Below the pieces are notes generated by a model. It saw nothing but the letters and a program-made list of their open reading frames with translations, made no database searches and was not told where the DNA came from. The translations under genes were made by a program, and so were the position numbers. From Candidatus Izemoplasma sp. (lineage in GTDB: Bacteria; Bacillota_I; Bacilli_A; Izemoplasmatales; Izemoplasmataceae), in the NCBI GenBank assembly GCA_007123975.1, contig SLFZ01000026.1:1-26473 (forward strand): DNA of 26,473 bases, given 5' to 3'. Of this stretch, positions 14,154-21,443 are shown one piece after another. Each line of letters begins with the position of its first letter. Position 1 is the first letter of the stretch.

Positions 14154-14711
14154 TTAGGCGCCTATTAAACGCAGGGCGTCTTTAATGAGTTGTGCGGTTG
14201 CTTTGGTTCGATCGAGTTTTTTAAGGACGCGATCAATTTCTTTGGCCTTGTAGCCGAGTGCTTTAAGGGCGTCATCGACATCGGCGAGTTTGTCGGCGTG
14301 CTTAAGGGTTATCGGGCCGACATGAACTTTGCCTTTGAGGTCAAGCACGATTTGCTGGCTTGCCTTGGGGCCGATGCCCGGGAATCGGTTAAGGTATTTG
14401 GTGTCCGAACTTTCAATCGCCTTGACAACGTCGTCAACGTCCGCGCTTGCCAAGACGGCGAGGGCGCTTTTCGGTCCAATGCCTTTGACAGCCAAAAGTT
14501 GCATGAAGAGCGTCTTGGCTTTGACAGTCTTAAACCCGTACAGCGTGAGTTCGTCTTCGCGCACGTACTGGAAAACGTATACCTTTTCCTCCGAATCGAG
14601 CGTGAACGCGTAAGGATTCGGGGTCACGATGCGGTATCCTACGTCGTTGGTTTCCAAGGTGATGTTGGTTGGTTCAATTTCCTTTACAATACCTTTAAAG
14701 TAGCTGTACAT
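14154..14711 (-). CDS. ruvA: Holliday junction branch-migration protein RuvA
   Basis: RuvA binds four-way DNA junctions as a tetramer and loads the RuvB motor. The 185-residue protein shows the N-terminal OB-fold (1-62, MYSYFKGIVKEIEPTNITLE), two helix-hairpin-helix motifs (VKGIGPKSA near 75-83 and FPGIGPKASQ near 110-119) and the C-terminal RuvB-binding domain (about 138-185). AGGAGG lies 8 bases before ATG 14711. In many bacteria ruvB follows directly; here the gene ends at a terminator, and ruvB is not in the window. It lies 32 bases downstream of an mgtE gene and is probably the last gene of the obgE-mgtE-mgtE operon. Confidence 0.96.
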   Translation of the reverse strand: MYSYFKGIVKEIEPTNITLETNDVGYRIVTPNPYAFTLDSEEKVYVFQYVREDELTLYGFKTVKAKTLFMQLLAVKGIGPKSALAVLASADVDDVVKAIESSDTKYLNRFPGIGPKASQQIVLDLKGKVHVGPITLKHADKLADVDDALKALGYKAKEIDRVLKKLDRTKATAQLIKDALRLIGA

Positions 14712-14743
14712 GCGGGTATCCTCCTCATGGTTCGTTTACAAAC

Positions 14744-16135
14744 CTATAGTAAAGGGATAATAAATAGCTGCACGAGACCCAAGTAAATCGCCAAGGCGGC
14801 GAAATCGTTGAAGGTTGTTAAGAGTGGCCCACTGGCGCGGGTTGGATCAATCTTAATCATGTGCAACAAGAGCGGTAAGCCGCTGCCGATGAGCGCGCCG
14901 AGGACCTGTGCGGCGAGCACGCTACCGCCGACAACGAGGGCAAGCGATGCCTCGTAACCTTCTGCCAAGCTCGTCATGTGCAGCACACCGTAGGCAGCAA
15001 GGCCTGTAAGTAGCCCAAGGACAATGCCTGTTGCGGTGCCGATTGCCCATTCGCCAAGCAGGTGGCGGGTGACGGCGATTCTGTGATGCAGAGATTCTTT
15101 GGCGCGCTTGAGCACGGTTAGGGCGAGCGATTGGGTCGCCACCGCTCCGGCAAGCGCAAGGATAAGGGGTTGAAACATCACGATGGCAAGCGCGGCTTCA
15201 ACCGTGTCGATGAACTGAAAAATCATCGTCGCGATTAAGGCGTTCAATGCGAGCAACGCGAGCAACCACGGCAAGCGGCGCTTAGCGCCTTTTAGAACGC
15301 TTTCCTTGCGGTCGATGGTGGTTGGCACCGCGGCGAGGTGAGCGTAGTCGGCAAGGGCCGTGCGATCAATTGCGTCCAAGGTATCGTGCATCGTCACGAC
15401 ACCGGCAAAGCGGTCGTCGTGATCCAGCACGGGGAGCGCCATGATGTCGTATTTCTGGATGGTTCGGATAACGTCTTCAAGCGGCGTATCAACGCGCTTG
15501 ACATAAACCGGTGTTTCCATGATTTGATCGATGCGGATGGGGCTTCTGGCGGCGATTAACGCTTTCAAAGACACCGTCCCAAGCAATTTCGACGCATCAT
15601 CGAGCACGAACAACGTGTCAATGTATTCAACCTTGGTGGCTTCTTCAATCAGTTTCTTCATCGCCGCTTTAACATCTTGGTCAGCCTTTAACGTAATGAC
15701 GCGGTTGTTCATTTCACCGCCGGCGGTTGCTTTCCCATGTTGCATCAATTGTTTGAGGTGCGTGCGTACTGTCTCGTCCATCTCGGGAAGCCAAGCGATG
15801 GCGGCCGCTTTACCGGCTGTCTGAATGATGTCTACGGCATCGTCGGGTTCCATCGCTTCAAGGGTTTGAATCACCACATCAAGCGCGGCGTTCTTGAGTA
15901 TACGCGCGGCGGTTTCAGGCTCTAAATAGGAGAACGCCTCTGCACGTTTTTGCGCATCGAGGTGTTTGAAGAGTCGAGTGATTTCCTCATCGGTCATGGT
16001 TTCAATTGCCTCGGCGATGTCATAGGCATGGTATTTCTCGAGTTTTGATGCCACGGCGTTGCGGCGTGGCTCGTGGATTATGAGATCGTAGACTTCTAGC
16101 GGTTTATTTCGCTTAAACAAAGGGCTTTTTTTCAT
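14744..16135 (-). CDS. MgtE-family magnesium transporter paralogue with altered pore motif
   Basis: The 463-residue protein has the MgtE layout: a cytoplasmic helical N domain (about 15-130), a CBS pair (about 140-260) and a membrane domain of five helices (about 285-460). The last helices keep KIDPTRASGPLLTTFNDF with Asp430 and Asp444, matching the conserved pore Asp. However, the GNxGxQ motif of the family reads GAVATQ here (330-335): Asn is replaced by Ala331 and Gly by Ala333. The TAGxxMT motif before the CBS pair is also altered (TAGGEMNN). It lies 10 bases after a second, canonical mgtE. It may act as a subunit in a heterodimer or as a transporter with altered selectivity; both are inference. 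SD AGGAG precedes the start. Confidence 0.88.
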   Translation of the reverse strand: MKKSPLFKRNKPLEVYDLIIHEPRRNAVASKLEKYHAYDIAEAIETMTDEEITRLFKHLDAQKRAEAFSYLEPETAARILKNAALDVVIQTLEAMEPDDAVDIIQTAGKAAAIAWLPEMDETVRTHLKQLMQHGKATAGGEMNNRVITLKADQDVKAAMKKLIEEATKVEYIDTLFVLDDASKLLGTVSLKALIAARSPIRIDQIMETPVYVKRVDTPLEDVIRTIQKYDIMALPVLDHDDRFAGVVTMHDTLDAIDRTALADYAHLAAVPTTIDRKESVLKGAKRRLPWLLALLALNALIATMIFQFIDTVEAALAIVMFQPLILALAGAVATQSLALTVLKRAKESLHHRIAVTRHLLGEWAIGTATGIVLGLLTGLAAYGVLHMTSLAEGYEASLALVVGGSVLAAQVLGALIGSGLPLLLHMIKIDPTRASGPLLTTFNDFAALAIYLGLVQLFIIPLL

Positions 16136-16145
16136 CGTATCACTC

Positions 16146-17522
16146 CTAGCGTATCAGTACGCCGACCAGTGTGACATAAACCGCGAGGGCAAACAAGTCG
16201 TTGAGCGCAGTCATCAGCGGACCGCCGGCAAAGGCCGGGTCCGCGCCAAGTTTCTTCAGTGTCAAGGGCAGGGCCGTTCCGGTGACCGCGGAAAACACCA
16301 AAGCCAACACCACAGCAATGGCGACCGCGAGCGACAACACCACTCGGCCATCGCTGTCGGCAGCAAACGCTTGGGTCACGCCAAAGGCGAGTCCAAAGGT
16401 AACGACGCCGATGACCACGGCATTGATTGTGCCAATGCCGAGTTCTTTTAGGATGTGTCGACGTGTTGCTTTGGTAAAGAGAAACTCGTTTCGACCAATG
16501 CCTCGAACGGTGAGCGCGGCGGTTTGTGTGCCGCTGTTTCCCGCCATGTCTAGGATCAGTGGGATAAACGCCACCATGATGACGACGCGCTCGATGGTTG
16601 CGTTAAATGCGGCGAGCACAAACGCGAGCACAAGGCCAACAACCGCCATCGCAAACAACCAAGGTAAACGGTGCACAATGGTCTTTGCGGGGCTTTCTCT
16701 CAACATCACGTGGCTCGAAACGCCAGCCAGTTTGGCGACATCTTCGTCGGTCGCATCGTCGAGGATGTCGGCGGCGTCGTCGACGGTGATGACGCCTTGA
16801 ATTTGATTTTTGTCGTTGACGACAGGCATCGCCGCGACGCCGTAGTTGTGCATGCGACGGGCGACGCTTTCGGCGCTGTCATGAATCCCGGCGCTGATGA
16901 CATCGTGATGCATAATCTCGGCGATGCGTTTAGGTGCCCGAGCACGAATCAAGGTTTTAAGGTCGACTGCACCAACAAGGAAGCCGTTTTTTTCAATCAC
17001 AAAGACCCGTTGAAAGGCTTCGATGGTTGCGGCGTTGGCCACCACCGCTTTCATGGCGTCTTTGACGTCGGTGTCGGGTGCGACAGAAATAAAGTCCGTC
17101 GTCATGAGGGCTCCGGCGGTGCCGGGGCTGTAGCGAATCAAGTGACTAAGACGGTCTCTGACTTGCGCGTGCATGGCCTGCAACAGGCCTGTGCGGCTTT
17201 CACCTTTGATTTTTCTAAGCACCCGTGCGGCATCGTCTGCCGGCATCGCCTCTAAAATGTTGGCGGCTTTTTGAGCAGGCATTGCCTTGAGGTGGTGTGC
17301 GGCTTCGGATTCATGCGCATACGCAAAGAGTTCGGCTAGCACGTGAAAGTTAAGCGCATGCAAAACGAACAAGCGTTGTTCTTCATTGAGCGCATGAAAC
17401 ACATCGGCAAGATCCGACGGATGGTAGCTCGTTAGGTAGTCTTGGAGGCTTTTCGGGCTGGCCGAGTCGATGATGTCAATAATTTCTTGTTTGAGCGCTT
17501 TGCGTTGATCGGTGTCTTTCAT
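16146..17522 (-). CDS. mgtE: magnesium transporter MgtE
   Basis: MgtE is a Mg2+ channel of the inner membrane gated by cytoplasmic Mg2+ and works as a homodimer in known cases. This 458-residue copy is canonical: N domain with YHPSDLADVFHALNEEQR (33-50) and MPADDAARVL (93-102), the motif YSPGTAGALMTTD (131-143), a CBS pair (about 145-260), and five membrane helices (about 285-457). The pore motif AGNSGTQTAAL (327-337) is intact, as are ADPAFAGGPLMTALND (427-442) with Asp428 and Asp442. AAGGA precedes the ATG. It starts 19 bases after obgE and ends 10 bases before the second mgtE, so these are one operon. No M-box Mg2+ riboswitch is seen directly upstream. Confidence 0.95.
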   Translation of the reverse strand: MKDTDQRKALKQEIIDIIDSASPKSLQDYLTSYHPSDLADVFHALNEEQRLFVLHALNFHVLAELFAYAHESEAAHHLKAMPAQKAANILEAMPADDAARVLRKIKGESRTGLLQAMHAQVRDRLSHLIRYSPGTAGALMTTDFISVAPDTDVKDAMKAVVANAATIEAFQRVFVIEKNGFLVGAVDLKTLIRARAPKRIAEIMHHDVISAGIHDSAESVARRMHNYGVAAMPVVNDKNQIQGVITVDDAADILDDATDEDVAKLAGVSSHVMLRESPAKTIVHRLPWLFAMAVVGLVLAFVLAAFNATIERVVIMVAFIPLILDMAGNSGTQTAALTVRGIGRNEFLFTKATRRHILKELGIGTINAVVIGVVTFGLAFGVTQAFAADSDGRVVLSLAVAIAVVLALVFSAVTGTALPLTLKKLGADPAFAGGPLMTALNDLFALAVYVTLVGVLIR

Positions 17523-17541
17523 GTGAACACGTCCTTAAGGA

Positions 17542-18825
17542 TTAATCCTTGAACTCGAAGGTGGTTCCGAAGATGCGGACGGTGTCGCCGTCCTTGACGC
17601 CTTGTTTACGAAGGGCTTCATCAACGCCCATCGACCTTAGTTGGCGTGCGAACCGTTTCACGGATTGGTCGCGCGAGAAGTCCGTCATCTCAAACAGGCG
17701 TTTCAGGGCGTCGCCCTTCAGCTCAATGATACCATCGTCGGCGACCTCGACGGTGAACGGCGCTTTCTCGGCTTCAAAGGTATAGGTGACAACATCTTCA
17801 AACTGATCGTCTTTGTACAAATCGAACGCCGGGGTTTTCGCTAAGGCATCGGCTGTCTTCAACAGCAACAAGTCGATGTTTTTCTTCGTGGCAGCGCTGA
17901 TTGGAACAACCTCAACATCGTCGCTCAACTTGGCTTTAAATGCTTCAAGGTTGTCCTCCGCATCCGGTAGATCCATCTTGTTGGCGACGATGATTTGCGG
18001 GCGTTTGGTTAAGTCGTAAGTGTAGGAAGCCAGTTCGTGCTGGATGGTTTGGTAGTCGTCGTATGGATCGCGGCCTTCGTAAGCGCTCATGTCGATGACA
18101 TGCAGCAACACGCGAGTCCGTTCAATATGACGCAAAAACTGCGTGCCGAGACCGTGTCCGAGGCTCGCCCCGGCAATCAAACCGGGCATGTCCGCGGCAA
18201 CGAAGCTGCGTCCATCGGGAACGCCGACGACGCCGAGGTTTGGCTGCAAAGTGGTGAAGTGGTAATCGGCGATTTTCGGTCGGCTCTTGGATATGACGCT
18301 AATGAGCGTGCTTTTCCCAACGCTCGGCATGCCGATAAGGCCGACATCGGCCAAAAGTTTTAACTCAACACGCAGCGACAATTGATGCCCAGGTTCCCCT
18401 TTTTCGGCGATTTCAGGGGCGGTGTTGCGGCTTGTGGTGAAATGAATGTTCCCGCGGCCTCCACGGCCGCCTTTGGCGATGATAATGCGCTGTTCATGGG
18501 CGGTGATGTCGGCGATGACCTTGCCGGTTTGGTCGTTGAAAATGGTCGTGCCAACAGGCACTTTGATGACGGCGTCGTCGCCGCCTTTGCCTGTCATACG
18601 TTTGTTTCCACCGTTGGCGCCGTCTTCGGCGGCGATGATTTTATTGTAGCGAAGTTCGAGCAACGTGCTCAACCCTTCATCGCCCTCAAAGACAACGTGG
18701 CCACCACGGCCACCGTCGCCGCCTGCAGGGCCACCGAAGGGAACGTATTTTTCACGGCGAAAAGCGACCATGCCGTCGCCGCCTTTTCCGCTTTTTACTT
18801 GAAGTTTTACAAGATCTACAAACAT
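17542..18825 (-). CDS. obgE: GTPase Obg (ribosome assembly and stress-linked)
   Basis: Obg is an essential GTPase that binds the 50S subunit and responds to nucleotide levels. The start ATG 18825 has AGGAGAG just upstream; a codon 30 bases earlier lacks an SD. The 427-residue protein has the glycine-rich Obg fold (1-158; KSGKGGDGMVAFRREKYVP, GGPAGGDGGRGG), a G domain with G1 GMPSVGKST (165-173), G2 TTLQPN (191-196), G3 DMPG (212-215), G4 NKMD (282-285), and the C-terminal OCT domain (about 345-427, ending FGTTFEFKD). It lies 11 bases after the GNAT::P-loop gene and upstream of two mgtE genes. The Bacillota-like order rpmA-obgE is kept, with one gene inserted. Confidence 0.97.
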   Translation of the reverse strand: MFVDLVKLQVKSGKGGDGMVAFRREKYVPFGGPAGGDGGRGGHVVFEGDEGLSTLLELRYNKIIAAEDGANGGNKRMTGKGGDDAVIKVPVGTTIFNDQTGKVIADITAHEQRIIIAKGGRGGRGNIHFTTSRNTAPEIAEKGEPGHQLSLRVELKLLADVGLIGMPSVGKSTLISVISKSRPKIADYHFTTLQPNLGVVGVPDGRSFVAADMPGLIAGASLGHGLGTQFLRHIERTRVLLHVIDMSAYEGRDPYDDYQTIQHELASYTYDLTKRPQIIVANKMDLPDAEDNLEAFKAKLSDDVEVVPISAATKKNIDLLLLKTADALAKTPAFDLYKDDQFEDVVTYTFEAEKAPFTVEVADDGIIELKGDALKRLFEMTDFSRDQSVKRFARQLRSMGVDEALRKQGVKDGDTVRIFGTTFEFKD

Positions 18826-18836
18826 GGTTTTCTCTC

Positions 18837-19835
18837 CTATAGCGTGTCGAACCACCGCATCATGTCCTCGCGCTTCGTGAAACGGAGGACGTGCTTATAG
18901 CCGCTGTGGCGGTTGGCGTGGGCAATCATTTTGCGGCGTTTGGAATCAAACTGCATCACAAATTTCAAGAACTCTTGGTCAACTTCCTCGATACAGCCCG
19001 AGGCCATGTCACTGCGGTAGCGGTGTTTGTACTTGGCTTCGCGCTCGATGATGCCTTTTAAGGCCACTTGCGGGGAATAATCGAGGATGATGATGGTATC
19101 GGCAAGTTGCATCCTTTCGAGGAAGGTTACGCTGCCGGTGTAATTTCCTTCCGTGACGTAACGGTCGTGACTGCGAAGAAACGCCCGAACCCGAGCCGCA
19201 AACTCGTCTTTGCTTAACGATTGCCAGTTGCGTTGCCAATAGACCGTGTCAAGCAAGAGCGCTGGGATGCCGAGTTTTTCACTGAGCATCCGCCCAAGCG
19301 TGGTTTTTCCGGTGCCTGGGCTGCCGAGGATCATGATGCGGTCCATGCGGCCTTTTTCGATGGTGCGTTCGAAGGCGATGCGGTGCATTGGCTTGATGTA
19401 CTGGCCTTCGATGAACTGGTGGCGCTTAAGAAAATGGCGCATCCTTGTGTTGCCGGGGTGGGTGTCTATTTTGATGGATTCGTAGCCGTTTTCGTGTGCG
19501 TGTTTGATGGCGTAGCGCATCAGCGTGGATGCCGCGCCGCTTTGTTGCATCGCGGGATCGACGAGGATGCGGTGAATGACCATGCTCTTATCGCGAAACC
19601 AGGACACGGTGCGGTAAGGTGGGTCGTTTTCTTCATAATACGCCATCGCACCGATGATGCGATTGTTTTGCTCGAGCACATACAAGGCGTCATCGTCGAT
19701 ATCCTTGGCAAAATGCGCTTTGCGCGGGTAGCTTTTCGGCCATTGAAAAATGCCGCGTGCATGCATGTCGGCAATGGCTTTCTGACTAAGAATATCGAGC
19801 GCGTCTAGGTCCTTTGGTGTGGCTTTTCGTATCAT
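18837..19835 (-). CDS. fusion: GNAT N-acetyltransferase and FlaR-like P-loop kinase/ATPase
   Basis: The start at ATG 19835 is chosen because AAGGTGG lies 5 bases before it; an in-frame ATG at 19862 coincides with the predicted transcription start and has no SD. In the 332-residue product, residues 1-160 form a GNAT acetyltransferase (IRKATPKDLDALDILSQ, RILVDPAMQQSGAASTLMRY with the acetyl-CoA loop, and IDTHPGNTRMRHFLKRHQF). Residues 164-332 form a P-loop domain like the so-called topology modulation (FlaR) proteins: MILGSPGTGKTTLG, LDTVYWQRNWQ, VTEGNYTGSV, LADTIIILDYSP. Substrates of both halves are unknown. It leads an operon with obgE. Confidence 0.85.
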   Translation of the reverse strand: MIRKATPKDLDALDILSQKAIADMHARGIFQWPKSYPRKAHFAKDIDDDALYVLEQNNRIIGAMAYYEENDPPYRTVSWFRDKSMVIHRILVDPAMQQSGAASTLMRYAIKHAHENGYESIKIDTHPGNTRMRHFLKRHQFIEGQYIKPMHRIAFERTIEKGRMDRIMILGSPGTGKTTLGRMLSEKLGIPALLLDTVYWQRNWQSLSKDEFAARVRAFLRSHDRYVTEGNYTGSVTFLERMQLADTIIILDYSPQVALKGIIEREAKYKHRYRSDMASGCIEEVDQEFLKFVMQFDSKRRKMIAHANRHSGYKHVLRFTKREDMMRWFDTL

Positions 19836-19867
19836 AACGTCCACCTTGTGTGTCGTGTTCAAAACCT

Positions 19868-19896
19868 ATTATACACGCGGCAAAATAAAATGGCAA
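19868..19896 (-). promoter_or_regulatory. promoter of the GNAT::P-loop-obgE-mgtE-mgtE-ruvA operon
   Basis: On the minus strand TTGCCA (19896-19891) and TATAAT (19873-19868) are 17 bp apart. The -35 lies inside the downstream arm of the rpmA terminator (19887-19921). The start near 19861 gives a leader of about 26 nt before ATG 19835. Confidence 0.78.
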
Positions 19897-19921
19897 ACAC
19901 GTTTGACGCGTTTGCCATTTT
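19887..19921 (-). terminator. intrinsic terminator of rplU-rpmA
   Basis: On the minus strand AAAATGGCAAAC (19921-19910) pairs perfectly over 12 bp with GTTTGCCATTTT (19898-19887), loop of 11 nt. It starts four bases after the rpmA stop and shares sequence with the next promoter. Confidence 0.9.
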
Positions 19922-19924
19922 CGA

Positions 19925-20209
19925 TTAATGCGGGTAAACCGATGCGCGTTTCCGTCCCTTGCCGATTTTTTCGTAACGGAGTACGCCGTCGACTTTGCTG
20001 AAGAGGCTGTCGTCGCCGCCACGGCCGACGTTGATGCCGGGATGCACTTTGGTGCCGCGTTGACGGTAGATGATTGAGCCTGCTTTACAAAATTGGCCGT
20101 CTGATAGTTTCGCGCCGAGGCGTTTTGATTCCGAGTCGCGACCGTTTTTGGTCGAACCAACACCTTTTTTCGACGCCATGCACACGAGTAATTGAATGTC
20201 GAACAACAT
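19925..20209 (-). CDS. rpmA: large-subunit ribosomal protein bL27 with aberrant N-terminal extension
   Basis: L27 lies at the peptidyl-transferase centre. The start ATG 20209 is chosen because GGAGGTG (20222-20216) fits; the alternative ATG at 20179 (MASKKG) has no SD. The 94-residue product then reads MLFDIQLLVC before MASKKGVGSTKNGRDSESKR. In Bacillota and relatives L27 usually begins with a short extension like MLKLNLQFF that the protease Prp removes before ASKKG; here the extension is present but the motif is not standard. The rest of the protein is typical (YRQRGTKVHPGINVGRGGDD). Prp is usually encoded between rplU and rpmA; here only 36 bases separate them. Confidence 0.96.
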   Translation of the reverse strand: MLFDIQLLVCMASKKGVGSTKNGRDSESKRLGAKLSDGQFCKAGSIIYRQRGTKVHPGINVGRGGDDSLFSKVDGVLRYEKIGKGRKRASVYPH

Positions 20210-20245
20210 AGTTGTCACCTCCGATTGGTTTTTCGTTATTCCGCT

Positions 20246-20554
20246 TTATGCGGTAATGTTTGTGATTTCGAGTTTTGTGTAGGGTTGTCTGTGTCCTTGC
20301 TTACGACGGTATTTTTTCTTCGCCTTGAACTTGAAGACGATGATTTTCCGTCCTTTGCCATGTTTGACGACCTTGGCTTCGACTTTGGCACCGTCGACAA
20401 AGGGATTTCCGACGACGGTTTTCTCGCCACCGACCATCAGGACTTGGTCGAATGTGATGGTGTCGCCTTCGGTAGCGTCAAGCTTCTCAACGAAGATTTC
20501 CGCGCCTTTTTCAACGCGCGCTTGTTTCCCGCCGGTTTCGATGACTGCGTACAT
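20246..20554 (-). CDS. rplU: large-subunit ribosomal protein bL21
   Basis: The 102-residue protein matches bL21 throughout: MYAVIETGGKQARVEKGAEI at the N-terminus, EGDTITFDQVLMVGGEKTVVG, and the basic C-terminal FKFKAKKKYRRKQGHRQPYT that binds 23S rRNA. GGAGGTG (20566-20560) precedes ATG 20554. It is the first gene of a two-gene rplU-rpmA operon with tandem promoters and a leader of about 83 nt that may fold into a regulatory structure. Confidence 0.98.
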   Translation of the reverse strand: MYAVIETGGKQARVEKGAEIFVEKLDATEGDTITFDQVLMVGGEKTVVGNPFVDGAKVEAKVVKHGKGRKIIVFKFKAKKKYRRKQGHRQPYTKLEITNITA

Positions 20555-20637
20555 GTGAGCACCTCCTCATAGATTAAGACTCGCCATTAAGGTGACTATG
20601 CTTGAATACCTTTTCTGAGCGGTATGCTGCGTAAAGC
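20555..20637 (-). promoter_or_regulatory. possible L21-type autoregulatory leader of rplU
   Basis: The predicted transcript begins near 20637. ATACC (minus, 20625-20621) and GGTAT (20610-20606) form one hairpin. Further down, CACCT (minus, 20594-20590) can pair with AGGTG of the SD (20564-20560), which would hide the ribosome-binding site. This fits the idea of an L21 leader in Bacillota, where the protein controls its own mRNA, but I cannot confirm the family match by eye. Confidence 0.35.
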
Positions 20638-20643
20638 GTACAA

Positions 20644-20672
20644 ATGATAGCAGACTTCCGTTGGTTTGTCAA
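20644..20672 (-). promoter_or_regulatory. proximal promoter of rplU-rpmA
   Basis: On the minus strand TTGACA (20672-20667) and TATCAT (20649-20644) are 17 bp apart, with a TGC extension before the -10. Confidence 0.8.
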
Positions 20673-20698
20673 CCATCGGCACGCAATCAGCCTTAAAC

Positions 20699-20726
20699 AT
20701 TATAGCACATTCGCGGTATTTGTCCA
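20699..20726 (-). promoter_or_regulatory. distal promoter of rplU-rpmA
   Basis: On the minus strand TGGACA (20726-20721) and TATAAT (20704-20699), with TGC before the -10, are 16 bp apart. It begins right after the radC stop and gives the ribosomal protein operon a second start. Confidence 0.72.
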
Positions 20727-21404
20727 CTAAAAGTGACCGTGTTCGCGAAAAGAGTAGTATTTCCCTTGGCCGATGACGATGTGGTCCATCACATCGATGC
20801 CCATCAGGCGACCGGTCTCGACCATCGTCTCGGTGATGTCGATATCAGAAGGCGAAGGCGTCGGATCACCAGATGGGTGATTATGCACGATGATGATCGA
20901 GGCAGCGGATACGGTGACGGCGTGTTTGAACACTTCTCTCGGGTGGACGATGGCGCTTGAAAGCGATCCCATGAAAAGGAGTTGTTTTTTGATGAGCCTT
21001 CCTTTGGTGTTAAGGTAGAGCGCATAAAACATTTCCTGCGTCAACATCTCCAAGTCGGCCTTCAGAAACCCATAGACCGCCTGCGGGGTCGTGAGCGTGA
21101 CGTTCTCTAAGTAGCGTTCTTGATGCAGACGTTTGCCAAGTTCCAACGCCGCCAAGAGTTGCACGGCTTTCGCTTTGCCCATTCCTTTGACGCGAACCAA
21201 GTCATCGATTGACGCTTGATTGAGGGCGCGGATGGAGTCGTACTTATAGAATAAGCTTTGCGCCACATCGATCACCGAACGCGCTTTGGTGCCGGTGCGT
21301 AAGATGATGGCGATGAGTTCGTGGGTGGCAAGCGCTTCTCTGCCATACGTCAAGAAGCGTTCGCGAGGCCTTTCTTTTAAAGGCATTTCTTTAATCAGCA
21401 GCAT
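20727..21404 (-). CDS. radC: RadC family protein (JAB/MPN domain)
   Basis: The start ATG 21404 has GAGGTGG 5 bases upstream. The 225-residue protein has the RadC layout: an N-terminal UPF0758-type region with a helix-hairpin-helix (VKGMGKAKAVQLLAALELG, about 72-90) and a C-terminal JAB1/MPN domain with the metal motif HNHPSGDPTPSPSD (174-187) and Glu in HPREVF. The family name comes from a claimed role in DNA repair, which is not well established. It lies 39 bases downstream of mutY on the same strand, so the two are probably co-transcribed. Confidence 0.94.
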   Translation of the reverse strand: MLLIKEMPLKERPRERFLTYGREALATHELIAIILRTGTKARSVIDVAQSLFYKYDSIRALNQASIDDLVRVKGMGKAKAVQLLAALELGKRLHQERYLENVTLTTPQAVYGFLKADLEMLTQEMFYALYLNTKGRLIKKQLLFMGSLSSAIVHPREVFKHAVTVSAASIIIVHNHPSGDPTPSPSDIDITETMVETGRLMGIDVMDHIVIGQGKYYSFREHGHF

Positions 21405-21443
21405 ACCAACCACCTCAGAGATTGTTTACTCCTATGGTATGCC

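Noticed and set aside
17523..17541. M-box magnesium riboswitch upstream of the mgtE pair
   Set aside because: Only 19 bases separate obgE from mgtE, too short for an M-box.
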